NCBI GenBank assembly: GCA_024689525.1 | Contig: JAILDI010000038.1 | Span: 1-22,294, forward strand | DNA from: Bacteroidales bacterium | GTDB taxonomy: Bacteria > Bacteroidota > Bacteroidia > Bacteroidales > UBA932 | DNA length: 22,294 bases | Reading direction: 5' to 3' | Shown here: positions 16,170 to 22,294 of the stretch, piece after piece | Layout of the letters: each line of letters starts with the position of its first letter | Position numbering within the stretch: the stretch's first letter is position 1 | Translations under genes and position numbers: made by a program | Notes under the pieces: generated by a model | What the model was told of the DNA's origin: nothing | Seen by the model: only the letters and a program-made list of their open reading frames with translations | The model's database searches: none

Positions 16170-16240
16170 GCAGTTTTCTCCCGTCAAATCTGCGGGGAGC
16201 TCCATGAAAGGGCTCTCCTCGATTTGCCGAGGAAAACTGC
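16170..16240. other. ~71-nt imperfect hairpin
   Basis: GCAGTTTTC (16170-16178) pairs with GAAAACTGC (16232-16240). Inside it, CAAATC pairs with GATTTG and GCGGGGAGCTCC pairs with GGGCTCTCCTC with small bulges, closing on a loop ATGAAA. It is followed by a short TTACGC/GCGTAA hairpin (16252-16269). Confidence 0.6.
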
Positions 16241-16301
16241 CCGCCACAGGCTTACGCACTATAGCGTAAAATGGATGTGATTGATAATCAATGAAATACG
16301 C

Positions 16302-16334
16302 AAACGGGGTGTTGCAAAATGCAACACCCCGTTT
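16302..16334. terminator. Bidirectional-looking terminator hairpin after kdgA
   Basis: A 15-bp perfect stem (16302-16316 with 16320-16334) with a 3-nt loop and GC-rich core (CGGGGTGTTGCA), flanked by A/T runs on both sides. It lies about 50 bp past the kdgA stop on the minus strand and probably ends the lacI-kdgK-kdgA transcript. A smaller inverted repeat, ACTGCAA-G-TTGCAGT (16352-16366), lies between it and kdgA. Confidence 0.75.
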
Positions 16335-16382
16335 TGATAAATCGCTGATATACTGCAAGTTGCAGTTTACGGGCGATACGCG

Positions 16383-17045
16383 CTACTTGCCGAACCAGGT
16401 GAGGCACTGGGCGCAGAGGGCGGAGACAGCAGCCCAGTCGCCGGCGGCGAGGACTTCCTTGGGGAAGAGCTTGGAGCCCATACCCACGGCGGTTACGCCG
16501 CTCTTGGCCCAGGCTGCGAGGTTCTCCTGAGTGGGTTCCACGGCACCGGTGCACATGACCATCGCCCAGGGCAGCGGGGCCAGGATGTTCTTCACGAATG
16601 CGGGGCCGCCTACGGTTCCTGCGGGGAATACTTTCACCAGATCGCAACCGAGCTCCATGGCGTGGACGATTTCAGTAACCGTTCCGCAACCGGGGCTGTA
16701 GGGCACTCCACGGCGGTTTGCAATGGCGATAACCTCATCAACGCAGCAGGGAGATACCAGGAAATCGGCGCCAAGTTGCATATACAGTGCAGCGGTGGGC
16801 GCGTCCAGTATGGTGCCTGCGCCGAGGGCCATCTCAGGGCACTCTGCACGCACAAAGCCGATGAGTTCCTTGAAGACGATGTGTGCTCCGTCGCCGCGAT
16901 TGGTGAATTCGAAGGCGCGGATACCGCCGTCATAGCAGGCTTTTACCACCTTCTTGGTGAGTTCCACGTCCTTATTGTAGAACACCGGCACGATACCCGT
17001 GCTCCTGATAAGACCTATAGTGTCTATTTTATTGAATTTTGCCAT
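16383..17045 (-). CDS. kdgA: KDPG aldolase (2-dehydro-3-deoxy-6-phosphogluconate aldolase)
   Basis: It splits KDPG into pyruvate and glyceraldehyde-3-phosphate, the last step of uronate catabolism, in the cytosol. The start MAKFNKIDTI (ATG at 17045) gives 220 aa, the usual size; an upstream in-frame ATG at 17069 would add only eight residues (MFFELTFI) lacking family similarity. Class I aldolase features are present: EFTNRG with Glu46, GAGTILD (75-81), VSPCC (98-102), and the Schiff-base lysine Lys138 in VKVFPAG. It lies 24 bp after kdgK, is last in the lacI-kdgK-kdgA operon, and is followed by a terminator hairpin. Confidence 0.95.
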   Translation of the reverse strand: MAKFNKIDTIGLIRSTGIVPVFYNKDVELTKKVVKACYDGGIRAFEFTNRGDGAHIVFKELIGFVRAECPEMALGAGTILDAPTAALYMQLGADFLVSPCCVDEVIAIANRRGVPYSPGCGTVTEIVHAMELGCDLVKVFPAGTVGGPAFVKNILAPLPWAMVMCTGAVEPTQENLAAWAKSGVTAVGMGSKLFPKEVLAAGDWAAVSALCAQCLTWFGK

Positions 17046-17069
17046 AATGAACGTAAGCTCGAAAAACAA

Positions 17070-18107
17070 CTAACGTGAAACGCGACCGGAACCGCCGCCT
17101 TTCATGAGGGCTTCGACTTCCGCGACGGTAGCGCGGTTGTAGTCGCCGAAGATGGTGTGCTTGAGGGCCGATGCGGCTGCCGCGAATTCGATGGCTTCCT
17201 GGTCGGTAGGATATGTGAGGAGGCCGTACAGGAGGCCGCCCATGAAGGAATCGCCACCGCCGACGCGGTCTACGATGTGGGTGATATCGTATCTGCGGCT
17301 CTGCCAGAGGGTGTTACCGTCGAACAGGACGCCGCCCCAGGTGTTGTGGTTGGCGTTGATTGAGCCGCGCAGGGTGATAGCCACCTTCTTGCAGCGCGGG
17401 AACCTCTTCATAAGCTGACGGCATACGCTCTCGAAACGGGTCTGGTCGATTTCGCCGCCGGTTTTCTCCGCGTCGAAGCCTTCCGGCTTGATGCCGAATT
17501 CCTTCTCGGCATCTTCCTCGTTTCCGAGAATCAGGTCGCAACCCTCGACGAGAGCGGGCATAACCTCAGCGGCCGTCTTGCCATACTGCCACAGTTTCTT
17601 GCGGTAGTTAAGGTCGCAGGACACTTTCACGCCCAGTTCGTTAGCCACCTTGATGGCTTCCAGGCAGGCGTCCGCCGCGCCCTGGGACAGGGCCGGGGTG
17701 ATGCCGGTCCAGTGGAACCAATCGGCACCCTTCAGAACCGCCTTCCAATCCACCATACCGGGCTGGATCTCCGAAATCGAGGAATGAGCGCGGTCGTACA
17801 CAACCTTGGAACCACGGGCGACAGCGCCGGTTTCCAGATAGTAAATGCCAACACGCTCGCCGCCGTATACCACGCCGTCCAGGTTAACACCGAAGCCGCG
17901 GAGCTCCGAGGTGCACATCTGGGCGATATCGTTCTTGGGGAGACGCGTCACGAAATGCGCATCGACACCAAAGTTGGCCAGGGATACGGCCACGTTGGCC
18001 TCGCCGCCGCCGAATATGGCGTCGAACTGACGGGCCTGGGAAAAACGGAGAAATCCGGGGGTGGACAGGCGGAGCATAACTTCGCCGAAGGTTACTACTT
18101 TTGCCAT
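17070..18107 (-). CDS. kdgK: 2-dehydro-3-deoxygluconokinase (KDG kinase), PfkB family
   Basis: It phosphorylates KDG to KDPG with ATP in the cytosol. The 345-aa protein starts MAKVVTFGEVMLRLSTPG, has the substrate-binding GGGEANVAVSLANFG motif (33-47), ILGNEEDAEKEFG at ~193-205, and the PfkB signature DRVGGGDSFMGG (280-291) with Asp286 as the catalytic base. The family more often has DTTGAGD; the Arg-Val-Gly-Gly variant is seen in KDG kinases. The ATG overlaps the end of the lacI coding region by 13 bp, and kdgA follows 24 bp after the stop. KDG arises from galacturonate (through UxaC) and from unsaturated uronate (through GH105), so this enzyme joins both branches of pectin degradation. Confidence 0.95.
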   Translation of the reverse strand: MAKVVTFGEVMLRLSTPGFLRFSQARQFDAIFGGGEANVAVSLANFGVDAHFVTRLPKNDIAQMCTSELRGFGVNLDGVVYGGERVGIYYLETGAVARGSKVVYDRAHSSISEIQPGMVDWKAVLKGADWFHWTGITPALSQGAADACLEAIKVANELGVKVSCDLNYRKKLWQYGKTAAEVMPALVEGCDLILGNEEDAEKEFGIKPEGFDAEKTGGEIDQTRFESVCRQLMKRFPRCKKVAITLRGSINANHNTWGGVLFDGNTLWQSRRYDITHIVDRVGGGDSFMGGLLYGLLTYPTDQEAIEFAAAASALKHTIFGDYNRATVAEVEALMKGGGSGRVSR

Positions 18108-19090
18108 TTAGTGTTTTTATTTGATGATTGTCTGATTTGCAGGTCCATAGGTATCTCCACAGTGTCCGTGCGGCCGTCCAGGAATGCACGGGCTGCTTCC
18201 TGACCCATCTCGTATGGATGCTGGCTGAGGGAACTAAGTGAAGGACTCATAAGGGAAGTAAAGGTCTCATTTGCTGTGCCCACAATACCGAATTCCTCCG
18301 GTATTCTGATGCCTTTCTCGCGCAGGGCGTCGACAGCTCCCAGAGCGGAAAAGTCGCCAGCGCAGTAAAGCGCGTCGCACCCAGCCTCGATGGCCTTCTT
18401 GCATGCCTGGTAGCCGGTTTCACGGACGATGGTGTCCATAAAGACAAGATCCTGGTTGAAAGACATTCCGGCATCGGCCAGTGCCAGACGATATCCGGCA
18501 AGGCGCTCCACGAAAGGCAGGGCGCTCATATATCCGGCAAGAGTGCCGACGCGCTTATATCCGGCCTGGATAAGGTGTTTCGTTGCCGTGAATGCACCCT
18601 GGCAGTTTGCACCCACTATCTTTGCACCGGGGACATCAGCGAATACGCGGTCGAACTGCACCAGAGGGGTGTCAGTCCCAAGAATCTCGCGGATGTGCTT
18701 CCCACTGGGCGCGTTGATGGCGTGCGACATAATGACCGCGGCCACGCGATAGTGCTGGAGGGTCTTGAGAGCCTTGATTTCAGCAGCCACGTCTTCCTTG
18801 GTCTGGCAGATGAGAACATTGTAACCGGCCTCATTGAGTACGCTCTCCGCTCCTCCGATCACATTGGAGAAAAACTCACGGTGTATACGGGGGACGATGA
18901 TGCCGACGATATTGGAACGGCCGCGGCGAAGGTTGGATGCCACCACGTTGCGTTCGTAGCCCATTTCCATCGCAGCCTTCTCCACAGCAAGGCGGGTTTC
19001 TTCCTTAACGCGCGGACTCCCGGCGAGAGCCCGTGAAACCGTGGAAGGAGTAATGCCCAAAGCGGCAGCGATATCGGTTATTGTTACCAT
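18095..19090 (-). CDS. LacI-family transcriptional regulator (KdgR-like), probable repressor of the PUL and kdg operon
   Basis: A 331-aa LacI/GalR-type regulator. I take the ATG at 19090 (MVTITDIAAALGITPSTVSRAL) because it begins exactly at the family's N-terminal helix-turn-helix. An in-frame ATG at 19120 would add ten residues, and its codons lie on the operator. Helix-turn-helix at 2-25, hinge helix ASNLRRGRSNIVGIIVP at ~51-67 with the conserved leucine lever, then a periplasmic-binding-protein-like effector domain (REFFSNVIGG, ALYCAGDFSALGAVDAL). It is first in the lacI-kdgK-kdgA operon, the same gene order as the kdgR-kdgK-kdgA start of the Bacillus subtilis kdg operon. An operator-like palindrome sits in its own promoter, so autoregulation is likely. 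The effector, probably KDG or KDPG, is inferred. Confidence 0.93.
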   Translation of the reverse strand: MVTITDIAAALGITPSTVSRALAGSPRVKEETRLAVEKAAMEMGYERNVVASNLRRGRSNIVGIIVPRIHREFFSNVIGGAESVLNEAGYNVLICQTKEDVAAEIKALKTLQHYRVAAVIMSHAINAPSGKHIREILGTDTPLVQFDRVFADVPGAKIVGANCQGAFTATKHLIQAGYKRVGTLAGYMSALPFVERLAGYRLALADAGMSFNQDLVFMDTIVRETGYQACKKAIEAGCDALYCAGDFSALGAVDALREKGIRIPEEFGIVGTANETFTSLMSPSLSSLSQHPYEMGQEAARAFLDGRTDTVEIPMDLQIRQSSNKNTKWQK

Positions 19091-19097
19091 GTCGCTG

Positions 19098-19129
19098 CAA
19101 ATATACAAACGTTTGCACAAACTTCCAAA
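19098..19129 (-). promoter_or_regulatory. Promoter of lacI-kdgK-kdgA
   Basis: On the minus strand a TTTG -33 element (19126-19129) stands 20 bp from TATATTTG (19098-19105), matching the Bacteroidetes consensus. Only 7 bp separate the -7 box from the ATG at 19090, so the mRNA would be leaderless or nearly so. Confidence 0.7.
19106..19120 (+). promoter_or_regulatory. LacI-type operator in the lacI promoter
   Basis: CAAACGTTTGCACAA lies between the -33 and -7 elements and directly abuts the -7 box. It is identical to the sites at 14998-15012 and 14863-14877 (minus). Binding here would block RNA polymerase, giving negative autoregulation. Confidence 0.8.
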
Positions 19130-19134
19130 TTTAA

Positions 19135-19163
19135 TTTTTCAATCGTCGCAAACGATTGAAAAA
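19135..19163. other. 12-bp inverted repeat overlapping the GH43 stop codon; possible terminator and weak operator
   Basis: TTTTTCAATCGT (19135-19146) and ACGATTGAAAAA (19152-19163) form a perfect 12-bp stem with a 5-nt loop across the last GH43 codons. There is no clear U-run, so termination is uncertain. The right part holds CAAACGATTG (19149-19158), one base different from the operator core, 43 bp from the lacI operator. Confidence 0.55.
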
Positions 19164-20740
19164 TCACAGATGTCCAGGGAGCCGGAATCGTTCTTGGGAG
19201 CGTACCTGTTGCAGAAAAATCCGAATTTTGCCCCAATCCATTTTCCGGGTTTGGCAACAAACGGAACGGCTCTTTCAAACGTAACGCCGTCCGTACTGTA
19301 GGAAATCATACACAGGGCATCCGGAACGGGCCCGTCGGTATCGCGCGCAACCACAAGCAGTTTCACCCAAAACTCCACTTGCCTGCCTTCTGTGTACGGC
19401 AGCATACTGATCGCCTTGATTTCTTCAGGTGAGCCTTCGGAAGCACCACGGCAGACGAAGCTTTCCAGCTGCGCTCCGCCGGTGCGGTCGGTAACACTGA
19501 TGCCGGCATAATCGGTTCCCATTACAACCATCCCGGCCTGCTCTCCCCTCTGGACCAGCTGCGGATTTGGACGGAAGACCAGTCTGGCGGTAACCGTAAA
19601 GTGTTCCGCCGGGAACTTCTGCTGGAGCACGTTGCTGCAATCCCACAGATTCCTGTATGAAGAGCCCTGCTCCACGCTGAACAGCCGGACTGAGCCATCA
19701 GGCAAGGCATAATGCCAGAAAGGAGAAGGCACGCAGGGATACTGCCAGTCCAAAAGAAGTCCGTAAGGGCCAACCACGGACCTGGGCGAAAATCCCTTCT
19801 GGGCCACTCCGCGCGGGCTTTCGTGGAAATTCACGGGCTGGCCTACGCCGTCGCCGTCAGGGTCCTCCCCTATTATCGGCCATCCATCGGCCCCCCATTT
19901 CATAGGCTGAAGATGGACGATGCGGCCATAGGCACCCTTGTCCTGGAAGTGGAAGAACCAGTCGCCGCCAAGGCCATCGACCCAGGCGCCCTGGTGAGGG
20001 CCGTTGATGTCGCTGCCGCCCTGGGCCATTACAATCCTTTCCTCATAAGGGCCATAGGGCTCACTGGCGCGAAGGGCGGTTTGCCAGCCGTCGGAAACTC
20101 CTCCCGCGGGCGCGAATATATAATAGTAGCCTTTTCGCTTGTAGAACTTCGTGCCCTCGATCGTGGGCTGGGTGCGATGACCGTCGTAAACCACCCTGGA
20201 AGGCCCCAGGAGCCGGGTGCCGTCGGGCGACATCGGCGCAACGAAAATCACGCTCTTGAGCCCCGCCCTGGAACCGGCGGCCGCGTGCGACAGATAAGCC
20301 TTTCCGTCATTGTCCCAGAAAGGACACGGGTCGATGAATCCCTTCTCCTCAGTCACCCACACCGGCTCTTCCCACGTCCCGGCCGGATCCTTGCTGCGCA
20401 CCATAAAGATGCCGTGGTCCGGATCCCCCACGAAGATGTAATACCACCCCTTGTGATAGCGGATGGCAGGCGCCCAGACGCCCTCGCCAGGAGCAAGTTC
20501 ATAGGGATAATCCGCCAGAGCGGAGCCCACCAGTTCCCAGTTCACAAGGTCGGTAGAATGCAGGATGGGCAGCCCGGGGAAGCAGTTGAAGGACGATGCC
20601 GTCATCCAGTAATCCTTCCCCACGCGACAGACGTCCGGGTCGGAATAATCCAGATGCAGGACGGGATTATTGTATTTTTGGGCCGATACGGCCAGGGCCG
20701 ACAGAAGCAAAGCCGCGGCCAGGAAACTAAACCTCTTCAT
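19139..20740 (-). CDS. GH43 glycosidase (beta-xylosidase/alpha-L-arabinofuranosidase type, subfamily 12-like)
   Basis: A secreted five-bladed beta-propeller glycosidase; GH43 members of this type act on arabinose or xylose side-chain linkages. The 533-aa protein has a Sec signal peptide (1-20, ending VSAQ). Catalytic residues are visible: Asp34 in DYSDPDV (base), Asp137 in GFIDPCPFWDNDG (pKa modulator) and Glu195 in TQPTIEGTKFY (acid). The early segment WMTASSFNCFPGLPILHSTDL strongly recalls GH43_12. From ~350 a C-terminal beta-sandwich follows (FTVTARLVFRPNPQLVQRGEQAGMVV), as in many GH43 enzymes. It starts 2 bp after the VOC gene, so the two form an operon. A role on arabinan or xylan side chains of pectin is inferred from location. 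Confidence 0.9.
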   Translation of the reverse strand: MKRFSFLAAALLLSALAVSAQKYNNPVLHLDYSDPDVCRVGKDYWMTASSFNCFPGLPILHSTDLVNWELVGSALADYPYELAPGEGVWAPAIRYHKGWYYIFVGDPDHGIFMVRSKDPAGTWEEPVWVTEEKGFIDPCPFWDNDGKAYLSHAAAGSRAGLKSVIFVAPMSPDGTRLLGPSRVVYDGHRTQPTIEGTKFYKRKGYYYIFAPAGGVSDGWQTALRASEPYGPYEERIVMAQGGSDINGPHQGAWVDGLGGDWFFHFQDKGAYGRIVHLQPMKWGADGWPIIGEDPDGDGVGQPVNFHESPRGVAQKGFSPRSVVGPYGLLLDWQYPCVPSPFWHYALPDGSVRLFSVEQGSSYRNLWDCSNVLQQKFPAEHFTVTARLVFRPNPQLVQRGEQAGMVVMGTDYAGISVTDRTGGAQLESFVCRGASEGSPEEIKAISMLPYTEGRQVEFWVKLLVVARDTDGPVPDALCMISYSTDGVTFERAVPFVAKPGKWIGAKFGFFCNRYAPKNDSGSLDICDFSIVCDD

Positions 20741-20742
20741 AA

Positions 20743-21168
20743 CTATTTGAGCAGCACGCTCTTTTCACGTTTTACCAGCTGAATGGAAATACCGAAGGGA
20801 TCCTTCAGCATCGCTCCTTCGAAGCCGGGAGTTGTCTTGCGTTCGATGAGGGTGGCGCCGGCTTTCAAAAGGCGCTCGACGTCGGCGTCGATATCCTTTG
20901 AAGTGAAGCCGAAATGCAATGTGAGCGGGTCCATCGAAGCATAGTCCGGGGCCGCCGGAGTGGTCCTGGCGCGATACATCTCGATGGCCACACGGCCGGT
21001 GGCGTCCACAATGAAGGTCGTATGAGTGGCATCGTCCTTCTGGGAAGTCATCGTGAATCCAAGATTCTCGCACCACCACCTGGCAGTGGCCACAGGATCT
21101 GCCACATCGATGGCAGGATGCTCAAGGACGAAACCGTCGGGATTGACAAGGTCGTTATTAGCAAGCAT
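20743..21168 (-). CDS. VOC-superfamily (glyoxalase/bleomycin-resistance-like) protein
   Basis: A 141-aa cytosolic protein with two beta-alpha-beta-beta-beta modules of the vicinal-oxygen-chelate fold: FVLEHPAIDVADPVATARWWCENLGF, then LTLHFGFTSKDIDADVERLLKAGA, ending DPFGISIQLVKRE. Likely metal-ligand positions are His17, Glu63 and His85; the fourth, usually Glu, is Gln130. The reaction cannot be told: the superfamily includes glyoxalases, dioxygenases, epimerases and binding proteins. It begins at ATG 21168, about 25 bp after a TATCTTTG -7 element, and is followed 2 bp later by GH43, so it may be co-expressed with pectin or hemicellulose breakdown. It is divergent from the CE15-like gene. Confidence 0.85.
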   Translation of the reverse strand: MLANNDLVNPDGFVLEHPAIDVADPVATARWWCENLGFTMTSQKDDATHTTFIVDATGRVAIEMYRARTTPAAPDYASMDPLTLHFGFTSKDIDADVERLLKAGATLIERKTTPGFEGAMLKDPFGISIQLVKREKSVLLK

Positions 21169-21193
21169 CGTCTTTTAAGAATATGGTTATACG

Positions 21194-21201
21194 CAAAGAT
21201 A
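21194..21201 (-). promoter_or_regulatory. -7 promoter element of the VOC-GH43 operon
   Basis: TATCTTTG on the minus strand matches TAnnTTTG, about 25 bp before the VOC start. No TTTG is seen at the usual -33 spacing. Confidence 0.5.
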
Positions 21202-21214
21202 AGAAAAGTTTTTC

Positions 21215-21222
21215 TACTTTTG
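21215..21222 (+). promoter_or_regulatory. -7 promoter element of the CE15-like gene
   Basis: TACTTTTG on the plus strand matches TAnnTTTG and ends only 4 bp before the ATG at 21227, suggesting a leaderless mRNA. It lies within 14 bp of the divergent VOC -7 element. No -33 TTTG is evident. Confidence 0.5.
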
Positions 21223-21226
21223 CAGT

Positions 21227-22294
21227 ATGAAGAAGTATATCGCCTTTCTGCTGATGTTCGTCATATCCGGGACGCTCCTCGCGCAAGGAGTCGTTTCCGG
21301 TAGCGACAAGCCACGCAAGATATTCAACAAAGACGAGAGCAAAGTAAGGCCCTACACGCTTCCAGACCCTCTTTTATTTGTCGATGGCACTCCTGTGGCA
21401 ACCCCGGACCAGTGGCAGACAAGGCGCCGGGAAATCCTGGACATTTTCCAGAACGAAATGTACGGGTCGATGCCTCCCGCAAGCTCGATTCACCTTGAAT
21501 CCAGCGGAGACGCCACGCACAAGCGTGTACGCATGACCTTCCGGAAAGACGGCAGCGGGCCGCATATCGACTGGGAAATTTTATATCCGGCCGATGCAGG
21601 AGGTCCCGTTCCTGCAGTGATAATGCTCAACTTCATCGGCAATGATAAAGTATTCGCCGGAGAAACAGGGCCGGATCCGGCCACTGTCTTCCCCATCGAC
21701 GAAATCCTGGCCCGCGGCTATGCCTTCGTTACCGCCTGCTACACCGACCTCTCCCCCGACCCGGATAAAATACAGGACAAGGAAGAGCAACTGGCACTCG
21801 CCAGGACCGGAATATTCGAGTTGTGGGACAAGAAAGCCACCACAGGCTCGCTTATGGCCTGGGCCTGGGGCCTGTGCAGGGGAATGGATATGCTGGAGCT
21901 GGACAGCAGGATAGACGAGTCCAGAGTCGTTCTTACGGGATGTTCACGCCTTGGAAAAACGGCTCTGATAGCCGGCGCTTTTGACGAACGCTTTGCCGTT
22001 GTCGTAGTCAACCAGACTGGCGGAGGCGGAGCGCCGCTTCACAAGCGGAATTTCGGCGAATATATCGCCTCTGAAGTCGACCATTTCGGATACTGGTGGT
22101 GCAGGGAGTTCGCAAAATATGCCGACAAGGAGGATGAAATGCCTTTCGACCAGCATATGCTCGTCTCCTGCCTGGCGCCCCGTCCCCTGCTGGTTGAGGG
22201 CTTCAACAATCCATGGTTCGACACCCGCGGTGAATTCCTGGCCCTGCAGGCCGCATCGCCCGTTTGGCAGTTCCTGGGCGCGGAAGGTCTGCCG
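21227..22294 (+). CDS. CE15-like glucuronoyl esterase family protein, partial (runs off the window)
   Basis: An open frame of 356 codons continues past the window end. The start MKKYIAFLLMFVISGTLLAQ is a Sec signal peptide. The alpha/beta-hydrolase matches bacterial CE15: PDQWQTRRREILDIFQNEMYG (60-80), the nucleophile motif GCSRLGK with Ser240 and Arg241, NQTGGGGAP (262-270), FDQHMLVSCLAPRPLLVEG (307-325) and NPWFDTRGEFLALQAASPVW (328-347). CE15 enzymes cleave esters of glucuronic acid, classically between lignin and xylan. The catalytic His would lie past the window. The two positions where bacterial CE15 enzymes usually carry the triad acid appear to be Gln263 and Asn328 here, so activity or specificity may differ. 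It is the only plus-strand gene, divergent from VOC-GH43. Confidence 0.87.
   Translation, partial: MKKYIAFLLMFVISGTLLAQGVVSGSDKPRKIFNKDESKVRPYTLPDPLLFVDGTPVATPDQWQTRRREILDIFQNEMYGSMPPASSIHLESSGDATHKRVRMTFRKDGSGPHIDWEILYPADAGGPVPAVIMLNFIGNDKVFAGETGPDPATVFPIDEILARGYAFVTACYTDLSPDPDKIQDKEEQLALARTGIFELWDKKATTGSLMAWAWGLCRGMDMLELDSRIDESRVVLTGCSRLGKTALIAGAFDERFAVVVVNQTGGGGAPLHKRNFGEYIASEVDHFGYWWCREFAKYADKEDEMPFDQHMLVSCLAPRPLLVEGFNNPWFDTRGEFLALQAASPVWQFLGAEGLP

Noticed and set aside
15808..16358. Overlapping small open frames on both strands through the hairpin region
   Set aside because: They read straight through long inverted repeats on both strands and show no coding character. Stable hairpins explain the sequence better.
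14952..16382. A tRNA, rRNA or known riboswitch in the gene-free stretch
   Set aside because: I looked for a cloverleaf with CCA-like end and for familiar riboswitch cores and saw none. The hairpins there do not match a class I know.
19091..19120. Longer LacI protein starting at 19120
   Set aside because: The added ten residues would be encoded by the operator and the -7 box, and the helix-turn-helix begins exactly at the ATG at 19090.

Overview
The window looks like a Bacteroidales (Bacteroidota) chromosome segment. The evidence is a SusC/SusD outer-membrane pair, several lipoprotein signal peptides, the Bacteroidetes -7 promoter element TAnnTTTG at several gene starts, and dense carbohydrate-degradation genes in moderately GC-rich DNA. 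I cannot name a genus. Most genes form a pectin (homogalacturonan) utilisation locus with its downstream galacturonate/KDG catabolism.

Layout, following the minus strand from right to left. (1) 14951-1 is one long, tightly packed probable transcript: GH28 polygalacturonase, a fused CE12-CE8 esterase, a GH105 unsaturated glycuronyl hydrolase, a PL1 pectate lyase, SusC, SusD, a 1129-aa multidomain surface lipoprotein with a duplicated C-terminal module, and the 5' end of uxaC. The first four genes are joined by ATGA stop/start overlaps. (2) 14952-16382 is a 1.4-kb stretch with no convincing gene. It is packed with palindromes and tandem repeats: a 107-bp repeat array carrying the same 15-bp near-palindrome in alternating orientation, an 83-bp-period pair of GGATATCC inverted repeats, and two ~70-nt imperfect hairpins. 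(3) 19090-16383 is a lacI-kdgK-kdgA operon. (4) 21168-19139 holds a VOC-family gene and a GH43 glycosidase. (5) From 21227 on the plus strand is a CE15-like esterase, cut by the window end.

How it fits together: GH28 and PL1 cut polygalacturonate after CE8 removes methyl esters and CE12 removes acetyl esters. SusC/SusD and the surface lipoprotein bind and import oligomers, and GH105 removes terminal unsaturated uronates. UxaC starts galacturonate catabolism, and the unsaturated branch and the UxaC branch both converge on KDG, which KdgK phosphorylates and KdgA splits to pyruvate and glyceraldehyde-3-phosphate.

The control logic can be read from sequence. An identical 15-bp site, CAAACGTTTGCACAA, occurs at the lacI promoter, at the PUL promoter, and again inside the first PUL gene. 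This suggests that one LacI-family (KdgR-like) repressor couples the internal KDG pathway to the whole PUL. No hybrid two-component or ECF-sigma/anti-sigma regulator lies in the window.

The least explained part is the structured non-coding island at 15211-16370, directly upstream of the PUL promoter.
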